From NCBI GenBank assembly GCA_018056585.1, contig JAGPFK010000093.1, positions 1-6,390 of the forward strand: a DNA stretch of 6,390 nt, read 5' to 3'. The position numbers and the translations under genes were made by a program. Positions 1 to 5,132 of this stretch are shown in pieces (position 1 is the stretch's first letter; the number at the start of each line of letters is the position of its first letter). The notes below the pieces were generated by a model. The model saw only the letters and a program-made list of their open reading frames with translations. It was not told where the DNA came from and made no database searches. This DNA comes from Clostridia bacterium (GTDB lineage Bacteria; Bacillota; Clostridia; Saccharofermentanales; UBA5734).

Positions 1-1162
1 CACCAATGGTGGCATCGCCTAATCGCCGGCATTCATCGCCGATCTGTGCACATTCACGGAAAACGCGTGTATGTTCATGACCGGCATGAGCGATTAAAGC
101 GCCATGAAATTTCTCTACACCGGCAATGGACTGACGCATCTGAAAATAAAGAACGGAGTCGGATCCATGGGCGATTGCCTGAAAACTAAGCCGCCGGACT
201 TCGCCCGGGCGCTTCAGTACATTGTAGGGCTGCCAGTTCTGCTGATTGGGCGATTGCTCCACCATCAGATAAGATTGACCGCCTTTCAATCCACGCATCA
301 GATCATGCTTGAAGGCCACTAAAGAGCGATCATCAAAAGGGGACGGATAGTTATCCCAGCCAACGACATCCAGATTGGCCGTCATTTTGAACTGATCGAT
401 TTTCTTTATGAAGCCGGACATATTCGTCATAACGGGAATACCCGGCGTGATTGCTTTCAGAATATCCGCTTCGTTCCGAAAGCAAGAAATGGTCGAATCA
501 GTCATGAAGCGCAAATAATCCAGCATGATCGGTTGATACCATTTGTTATCATCGTTGCGTTCTGACGGGACAACGATTTCGCTCCAGTCATAAACCGTAT
601 GGCCCCAAAAAGCCGTATTCCATCGTAAATTTAACTCATCGATTGTCTTATAACGTTCCCTCAGCCACAGGCGGAATGCTTTCTCACAGTTTTTGCAGAA
701 GCAGTAAGTCCCATACTCATTGGCCACATGCCACATAACAAGAGCCGGATGATCTTTGTATCGTTCAGCCATTCGCCGAGCGATTTCACGGGCAAAATGA
801 CGGTATGACGGGCTGTTTGGACAGAAATTGACGCGCTTTCCATGGGTTCGTTTGAGTCCTTGCTCGTCGACGGGGAGAATATCCGGGTAACGTTGTGACA
901 TCCAAGCCGGTTGCGCGGCAGTTGGCGTAGCCAGGCACACATCAATATCATTTTCATAAAGCAGATCAAGGATACGATCCAGCCAGGAAAAATCGAAACG
1001 TTCCTCAGCCGGCTGCAGTTTAGCCCAGGAAAAGACAGGCAAGGTGACCAGGTTGACACTGGCTAAGCGAAAAAGGCGCATGTCCTCTTTCCAGATTTCT
1101 TCCGGCCATTGGTCCGGGTTATAGTCGCCTCCATAATAAATCCGGGTCTGTTTTTTCATCAT
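1..1162 (-). CDS. GH42 beta-galactosidase (N-terminal part, cut by left edge)
   Basis: Cytoplasmic retaining glycoside hydrolase of family 42, which removes terminal beta-D-galactose, and in some members alpha-L-arabinopyranose, from short oligosaccharides. The 387 visible residues are the (beta/alpha)8 barrel; the family is usually about 650-700 residues, so the trimerisation and C-terminal domains lie outside. Seen: YYGGDYNPDQWP at 9-20, the acid/base Glu149 in WHVANEYG, the nucleophile Glu302 in MVEQSP followed by QNW, and a late barrel motif YFQMRQS where FQWRQS is usual. Cys114 plus the CFCKNC cluster (Cys154, 156, 159) match the family's structural zinc site. No signal peptide is present. 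The start is the first of two adjacent ATGs; AAGGAG lies 6 bases upstream. It is the last visible gene of the leftward transporter operon and follows a terminator-like stem-loop, so it is probably expressed below the binding protein. No stop codon interrupts the frame to the edge. The family call is very secure; the substrate is inferred. Confidence 0.95.
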   Translation of the reverse strand, partial: MMKKQTRIYYGGDYNPDQWPEEIWKEDMRLFRLASVNLVTLPVFSWAKLQPAEERFDFSWLDRILDLLYENDIDVCLATPTAAQPAWMSQRYPDILPVDEQGLKRTHGKRVNFCPNSPSYRHFAREIARRMAERYKDHPALVMWHVANEYGTYCFCKNCEKAFRLWLRERYKTIDELNLRWNTAFWGHTVYDWSEIVVPSERNDDNKWYQPIMLDYLRFMTDSTISCFRNEADILKAITPGIPVMTNMSGFIKKIDQFKMTANLDVVGWDNYPSPFDDRSLVAFKHDLMRGLKGGQSYLMVEQSPNQQNWQPYNVLKRPGEVRRLSFQAIAHGSDSVLYFQMRQSIAGVEKFHGALIAHAGHEHTRVFRECAQIGDECRRLGDATIG

Positions 1163-1175
1163 TATCGGCTCCTTA

Positions 1176-1227
1176 CAAAAAGAGTCATCTCATGGAATCA
1201 GCCTTTGCTTCTTCCATGAGATGACTT
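1176..1227 (-). terminator. Intrinsic terminator-like stem-loop between lipoprotein and GH42 genes
   Basis: AGTCATCTCATGGAA (1183-1197) and TTCCATGAGATGACT (1212-1226) form a perfect 15-bp inverted repeat with a 14-base loop. Read leftward, the stem is followed after one base by five T (1181-1177). The stem is only moderately GC-rich and the U-run is short, so partial termination is more likely than a full stop. The GH42 ribosome binding site AAGGAG (1174-1169) begins two bases after the U-run. A role as a 3'-end stabiliser of the upstream mRNA is an alternative. Confidence 0.75.
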
Positions 1228-1259
1228 ACGACTTCATACGATCAATTCGGTCTTTACAC

Positions 1260-2999
1260 TCAGTCTTTTTTGACTGTGTTCTCCATCATCATTTCAAGGA
1301 TGCTGTCAAAATCTTGCTCTGTCTGGCTCTTAACACCATTGACATAATCCTGCCATGCGGTGTCGCTGTTGATATCCAGCTCGCCCGTGATGAATTTCAG
1401 AGCGCTTTCACGAACATAGGATTCGCAAATCCCGCCATATCTGAGCTGGGCCATCATGGACTGTTCTTCTGCGGTTAAGTAAACGACAGGGGGCCGGTCA
1501 TAAGGCGAAACTGACTCTTTGCCGCCAATTCGACTGGATTCGACCCAGTATTTCCCTTGGTAATATCCATCGTTTGGATTCCACCAGGGTTCAGGAATTG
1601 AAGACACAGCCAGCATCGCGTTAAAGTCCAGTGGTGTAAAGGGGATGCCAGAACGGCAGACAGAGGAGGACATGATACCATATTTGGCCACTTCCGTTGC
1701 CGGGCTATCCGCATTCATGATGGAATCCACAAACTGCTTTTTACCATCAGCATCCACATAGTAGGTTTCGCCTTCAATGCCCCAGTTCAGCATCTCAACC
1801 ATTTCATCATTGTACTGATAATCAATCATAGCCACCATATACTCGGGATATTCGGTTTTGGCGGAAATGTAAATACCCATCCTGTTTTCAACTGACTTGC
1901 CAGGCTGCCTGGAGCCCCATTTCCAGGCTGTTCCATAGGTATGAGAAGGCAAATAAGCCAGGCCCCACTCCATGTCTGGATCCGTTGTTGCGGTATTCCA
2001 GTGAGCCGCCATGCCGGACCACAATGTCGGACACACCAGTGCATAGCCTGTTGTCGCCTTCTCGGTACAGGTGTCGGAATCGGCCGTTCCAAATTCAGGA
2101 TCAATATAGCCGCCTTCATAAAGCTCATTCAGGTAAACAAGCATTTCGCGGAATCTGTCTTCAATTGGCCCATATGACCATTCGCCGTCACGATAATAAA
2201 GACAGTCCCAAGTGTGGAAAATGCCGACAAAACCCCGATAAAAAGCATAGTCTTTCGTGCTGTTCATGATGACATATTTTGCATCGGATGCGCCGCTGTC
2301 AATCAAGGCTTGTAAATCTTTAACCAGCTGTGTAAATTCGGTCAGTGTCGTCGCCGGCGTCAGGTCATTGGCCTTAAGCACATCAAAACGATAGGCAAAA
2401 GATGTAAAAGATTGTGCCCCTTCAATATCATCCGGGTTATAAAAACCATCCATGAAATAATATAGGGTTCCGTCCTTGTTGAAGACGTAATCGAAACCGC
2501 CGTTTGTGTCTTCAGCATAGACCAGGAAATTGGGCATATAGTCCTTGTACTTTGATAAATCAAGCAAAAGGCCGTTCTCTCCGAACTCGTTGACAGCAGG
2601 TCCCTTGGAATTTGTGGTGACGTCCACAATATCACCGGACTGCAAAAGGACCATTTCGTTTGTTTGATAATCTGCCCATGGGGTGCGTTCCCATGTGATA
2701 TCGAGCTTAACTCCCAGATAGGCCTCCATTTTTTCCTTCCACTTTTCGTGGATCATGGTCCCTTCGGAAGATTGATTAAAATCCGGTATTCTAGCTGTAA
2801 ATTTCAATGTTCCATCAGGAATTTCTGGCAATGACAGGCCAGTCGATCCTGTTGTTTCTGTGGTTTCCCCACTTGCGGTTGTTGTCTCCTTGCTCGTGGC
2901 AGTTGTGGATGTGGTTGTTGCACCGGGACCGCAACCCGCAAACAAGGATACCATCAGAGCGAGAACTAGAAACAATAAAAGTGTTTTCCTTTTCTTCAT
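1260..2999 (-). CDS. Extracellular solute-binding lipoprotein of a CUT1 sugar ABC transporter (YtcQ/LipO-like)
   Basis: Membrane-anchored binding protein that should capture an oligosaccharide outside the cell and deliver it to the two permeases encoded just upstream. The 579 residues begin with a lipoprotein signal: MKKRK, a hydrophobic stretch at 7-20, then the lipobox LFAGC with the lipidated Cys at 23. Phe at position -3 of the lipobox is less common than Leu or Val but acceptable. Residues 24-54 form a flexible linker very rich in Thr and Ser, and the globular domain follows from about 60. The segment SGDIVDV (121-127), then GLLLDLSKY and MPN by 157, is typical of the large binding proteins that pair with LplB/LplC permeases. 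The length fits that group (about 500-580). The start is supported by AAAGGAGG nine bases upstream. The ligand cannot be read from the sequence; the neighbouring GH42 suggests a galactoside. A 115-bp gap separates it from the permease gene. Confidence 0.93.
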   Translation of the reverse strand: MKKRKTLLLFLVLALMVSLFAGCGPGATTTSTTATSKETTTASGETTETTGSTGLSLPEIPDGTLKFTARIPDFNQSSEGTMIHEKWKEKMEAYLGVKLDITWERTPWADYQTNEMVLLQSGDIVDVTTNSKGPAVNEFGENGLLLDLSKYKDYMPNFLVYAEDTNGGFDYVFNKDGTLYYFMDGFYNPDDIEGAQSFTSFAYRFDVLKANDLTPATTLTEFTQLVKDLQALIDSGASDAKYVIMNSTKDYAFYRGFVGIFHTWDCLYYRDGEWSYGPIEDRFREMLVYLNELYEGGYIDPEFGTADSDTCTEKATTGYALVCPTLWSGMAAHWNTATTDPDMEWGLAYLPSHTYGTAWKWGSRQPGKSVENRMGIYISAKTEYPEYMVAMIDYQYNDEMVEMLNWGIEGETYYVDADGKKQFVDSIMNADSPATEVAKYGIMSSSVCRSGIPFTPLDFNAMLAVSSIPEPWWNPNDGYYQGKYWVESSRIGGKESVSPYDRPPVVYLTAEEQSMMAQLRYGGICESYVRESALKFITGELDINSDTAWQDYVNGVKSQTEQDFDSILEMMMENTVKKD

Positions 3000-3008
3000 G
3001 TACAGATA

Positions 3009-3016
3009 CCTCCTTT
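3009..3016 (-). promoter_or_regulatory. Strong ribosome binding site of the solute-binding lipoprotein
   Basis: AAAGGAGG lies nine bases before the ATG at 2999 and is the strongest Shine-Dalgarno on the leftward strand. This fits the need to make far more binding protein than permease. The rest of the 115-bp gap (3000-3114) shows no convincing internal promoter; a weak CGGAG/CTCCG pairing at 3040-3060 is the only hairpin I see in it. Confidence 0.8.
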
Positions 3017-3114
3017 AAAAGTCTACTACATAACCTGCACGGAGCTGACAGCATACTCCGGCGAACAACAAATAAAACAGTCAGTTAAAACAGGCCTAAA
3101 CCTTACGGACATCT

Positions 3115-4011
3115 CTAGCCTTTAACGGCACCGAGTTGCATTCCTTTAACAAAATACTTCTGCAAAAAAGGATAGACCAGAAGAATCGGTCCGATGGTCG
3201 CAATAATACAGGCATACTGAACATTTTTTGCGTTGAGCAGACCATTATTCAGCATCTCCGTAACCTCCTGCATCATAGACGTACCGGACGTGAAGACAAT
3301 TTTCCTCAGCACCATTTGTATGGGCTGCTTACTCTGGTCTTTGATGTAGAGCAGTGCTTCAAAATAACTGTTCCAGACCCCGACCAGGGCAAACAGGCCA
3401 AATGTCGCATAAAGCGGTTTGGATAAGGGAACATAGATTCGGCTTAGGATCTGAAACTCTCCGGCACCGTCAATGAGAGCTGCTTCACGTATTTCATAAG
3501 AAATGCCTTTATAAAAAGCGCGGTAAACAAACACATTGTAGGCAGAAACACAGCCAGGCAATATCAGTGACCACCAACTGTTGATCAGGCCAAGGTTCAT
3601 GATCAATAAATATGTAGGTACCGTACCACCGCTGAAAAACATTGTGATAAGCAAGTAAATGGTCAGCGGCTTTCTGATCACAAAATCTTTGAGCATCAAA
3701 GGATAAGCCAAAAGAGATGTCAACGTCAGACTAAAAATCATCGTTCCAACAGCAATCACAATTGTGTTCCAGTAAGCCTGCAGGATGTTTGCTTCTTTAA
3801 ACAAGAGTTCATATCCTAAGGTATTGAACTCCCTTGGATACCAGGTTACCTGACCGGTTGAAATCATACGGTTACTCGAAAGAGAAACGGCGACGACATT
3901 CAGAAAAGGGTAGATAAAGACAAGCGTCATGAATGCCATAAAAATAATAATAAGCGCATCAACCAAACGGCTGCCAATATAGATTTCATTTTTTGCTTTA
4001 ACTTTTGCCAT
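3115..4011 (-). CDS. Sugar ABC transporter permease 2 (LplC/YtcP-like, CUT1 family)
   Basis: Inner-membrane subunit that forms the translocation pore together with the permease encoded just upstream. The protein is 298 residues from the chosen ATG, the usual size. About six membrane segments are visible, near residues 16-40, 79-103, 115-138, 145-166, 198-220 and 266-286. The cytoplasmic EAA loop that docks the ATPase is intact: EAALIDGAGEFQ from Glu176, then RIYVPLS in place of the common I-x-LP. The C-terminal PFLQKYFVKGMQLGAVKG matches the family ending. The ATG at 4011 is preferred: the product then starts MAKVKAKNEI, and a modest GGTGA precedes it. Two GTG codons at 4023 and 4020 are alternatives that would overlap the stop of the upstream gene (4019-4017). 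With the ATG, the gap is five bases, so the two permeases are translationally coupled either way. The substrate is not readable from this subunit. Confidence 0.93.
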   Translation of the reverse strand: MAKVKAKNEIYIGSRLVDALIIIFMAFMTLVFIYPFLNVVAVSLSSNRMISTGQVTWYPREFNTLGYELLFKEANILQAYWNTIVIAVGTMIFSLTLTSLLAYPLMLKDFVIRKPLTIYLLITMFFSGGTVPTYLLIMNLGLINSWWSLILPGCVSAYNVFVYRAFYKGISYEIREAALIDGAGEFQILSRIYVPLSKPLYATFGLFALVGVWNSYFEALLYIKDQSKQPIQMVLRKIVFTSGTSMMQEVTEMLNNGLLNAKNVQYACIIATIGPILLVYPFLQKYFVKGMQLGAVKG

Positions 4012-4016
4012 AAGAC

Positions 4017-4928
4017 TCACCACAGGTTATTTTCCGGGCTGATTTTACGAACGACAGCGTTCGTACCATAAACCAACATAAATGCAATCACCGATATAAA
4101 TAAGTTGACAGCCGTTGCATACTCAAACCGGCCTCGTTCTATCCCTTCGTGAAAGACAAAAGTTGAAATGACTTCAAGCTGACTGCGGTTGGTGTCATTT
4201 TGCATGAGTAGTATTTTTGTAAAATCCGTATTCAGAATTGATCCGGCATTTAGAATTAACAAGACGCTGACTGTCGGCAGAATAGCCGGCCATGCGATAT
4301 GTTGCATCTTCTGCAAGCGGTTGGCCCCATCAATGTTGGCCACATCATAAAGGGAAATGTCTATATTCGATAAAGCTGACAAATATAAAATGGATCCCCA
4401 GCCAATACCTTGCCAGACCGCCGACCCGACATACATAGGCAGAAAGTACTTGCTGCCATTATTCATATCAATTCGAGCCAATCCAAACCATTCCCGAATA
4501 TCGTTAAACAAACCATTCACTGAGCAAAACCCGTTCAGCATAGACACAACAACAACAACTGAGATAAAGTGAGGAATGTAGGAAACCGTTTGAACGGTGC
4601 GCTTGTACCAATTCACCTTTATCTCATTGAGCAAAAGGGCAAAAATAATCGGCGCAGGAAAAGAAAAGGCAAGTGTTGCGATGCCGACACGAAATGTATT
4701 CCAGATAATTTGTTTGCTGTTGACATTCTTAAAAAAACGAATGAAGTGAGAAAAAATCGGATCTGCCCATTCGCTGCCCCAAACGCCAAGGGACGCCTTG
4801 TAATCCTTAAACGCAATTAAAATACCATATATTGGTATGTAACGGAAAATAAAAACCAGGACTACACCCGGCAAGACCATCAGAATCAGAGTTTTTTGCT
4901 GCCAGAGTTTTTGCCAAAAAGTTTGCAT
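4017..4928 (-). CDS. Sugar ABC transporter permease 1 (LplB/YteP-like, CUT1 family)
   Basis: First gene of the leftward operon and partner of the LplC-like permease. The protein has 303 residues and about six membrane segments, near residues 13-31, 77-100, 113-133, 163-186, 213-233 and 272-294. Family hallmarks are MVLPG then YIPIYGILIAFKDY (17-43), YIPHFISVVVV (117-127), and the ATPase-docking loop around 195-219 with DGANRLQ. In that loop the canonical Glu-Ala-Ala reads Asp195-Val-Ala, a substitution still compatible with docking. The ATG at 4928 is chosen because AGGAG sits just before it and because the protein then begins in the normal way (MQTFWQKLWQ). The frame stays open upstream to 5015, but those codons lie over the predicted promoter and operator. 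In-frame ATGs at 4970 and 4967 would be on the transcript yet have no ribosome binding site. No ATPase gene is nearby, as is usual for CUT1 systems of Bacillota that share MsmX/MsmK. Confidence 0.93.
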   Translation of the reverse strand: MQTFWQKLWQQKTLILMVLPGVVLVFIFRYIPIYGILIAFKDYKASLGVWGSEWADPIFSHFIRFFKNVNSKQIIWNTFRVGIATLAFSFPAPIIFALLLNEIKVNWYKRTVQTVSYIPHFISVVVVVSMLNGFCSVNGLFNDIREWFGLARIDMNNGSKYFLPMYVGSAVWQGIGWGSILYLSALSNIDISLYDVANIDGANRLQKMQHIAWPAILPTVSVLLILNAGSILNTDFTKILLMQNDTNRSQLEVISTFVFHEGIERGRFEYATAVNLFISVIAFMLVYGTNAVVRKISPENNLW

Positions 4929-4957
4929 AAACAACTCCTGCCTGTTCTTTAGATCAA

Positions 4958-4975
4958 ACATCATACGTATGATGT
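4958..4975. promoter_or_regulatory. 18-bp perfect palindrome, probable repressor operator
   Basis: ACATCATACGTATGATGT reads identically on both strands. It covers about +3 to +20 of the predicted leftward transcript, where a bound protein would block transcription of the transporter operon. A TACGTA-type core is seen in operators of AraR, a GntR-type DNA-binding domain fused to a LacI-type sugar sensor; LacI-family sites also have a central CG. Assignment to either family is inference, and no regulator gene is in the window. Confidence 0.75.
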
Positions 4976-4983
4976 CTAGCTTC

Positions 4984-5012
4984 ATCATAGCATGTGATCT
5001 TGTGATTGTCAA
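4984..5012 (-). promoter_or_regulatory. Sigma-A type promoter of the leftward transporter operon
   Basis: On the minus strand TTGACA (5012-5007) and TATGAT (4989-4984) are separated by exactly 17 bases. This matches the -35 consensus fully and the -10 consensus TATAAT at five of six positions. The predicted start is an A near 4977. The leader of about 49 bases carries the palindromic operator and then AGGAG before the permease ATG at 4928. Such a strong promoter needs a repressor if expression is to be inducible, which agrees with the operator placement. Confidence 0.8.
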
Positions 5013-5063
5013 CAAAAGAAGTCGCCATAATATAGTGCGACATCACAAGGATGTGCAATCACA
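4993..5063. repeat. Cluster of four TGTGAT motifs, two on each strand
   Basis: TGTGAT occurs at 4993-4998 and 5001-5006, and its complement ATCACA at 5042-5047 and 5058-5063. The inner pair extends to an 8-bp inverted repeat, CTTGTGAT (4999-5006) and ATCACAAG (5042-5049). The left pair lies in the spacer of the leftward promoter; the right pair lies upstream of both promoters. They may bind a second regulator; no binding protein is identified. Confidence 0.45.
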
Positions 5064-5068
5064 CAAGC

Positions 5069-5097
5069 TTGCATTTTTTCGCCGGACCCGTTATAAC
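5069..5097 (+). promoter_or_regulatory. Probable promoter of the GH2 gene
   Basis: TTGCAT (5069-5074) and TATAAC (5092-5097) have a 17-base spacer. The -10 matches five of six consensus positions and the -35 only the leading TTG, so this is weaker than the divergent promoter and may need activation. The predicted start is near 5104, giving a leader of about 29 bases. A small palindrome, ACATATGT (5108-5115), sits just after the start; its role is unknown. Confidence 0.5.
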
Positions 5098-5118
5098 CCA
5101 ATGTAGGACATATGTGTT

Positions 5119-5124
5119 AGGAGG
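5119..5124 (+). promoter_or_regulatory. Ribosome binding site that fixes the GTG start of the GH2 gene
   Basis: AGGAGG lies eight bases before the GTG at 5133. An in-frame TAG at 5118-5120 excludes any earlier start. An ATG at 5131 overlaps the GTG but is followed at once by TGA in its own frame, so it cannot start the protein. Confidence 0.8.
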
Positions 5125-5132
5125 CCGCTGAT

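Noticed and set aside
104..322. 72-residue plus-strand open frame
   Set aside because: It lies antisense to the GH42 catalytic region with no convincing ribosome binding site and no recognisable protein features.
661..1059. 132-residue open frame on the minus strand
   Set aside because: It is an out-of-frame shadow of the GH42 gene, whose frame runs unbroken from 1162 with all family motifs.
1261..1276. Small inverted repeat CAGTC-TTTTTT-GACTG at the lipoprotein stop codon
   Set aside because: The stem is only five bases and the T-run is in the loop and of the wrong sense for leftward termination; the larger hairpin downstream is the better terminator.
3040..3060. CGGAG/CTCCG hairpin in the gap before the lipoprotein gene
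   Set aside because: A five-base stem with an 11-base loop and no U-run is too weak to call a terminator or regulatory element.
4046..4065. Hyphenated palindrome TACGAACG-acag-CGTTCGTA
   Set aside because: It lies inside the permease 1 coding region, and about one to two 8-bp inverted repeats with short loops are expected by chance in a window this size.
4929..5015. N-terminal extension of permease 1 up to an ATG-type start at 5015
   Set aside because: The extension covers the promoter and operator, has no ribosome binding site and adds residues not typical of the family, whereas AGGAG precedes the ATG at 4928.
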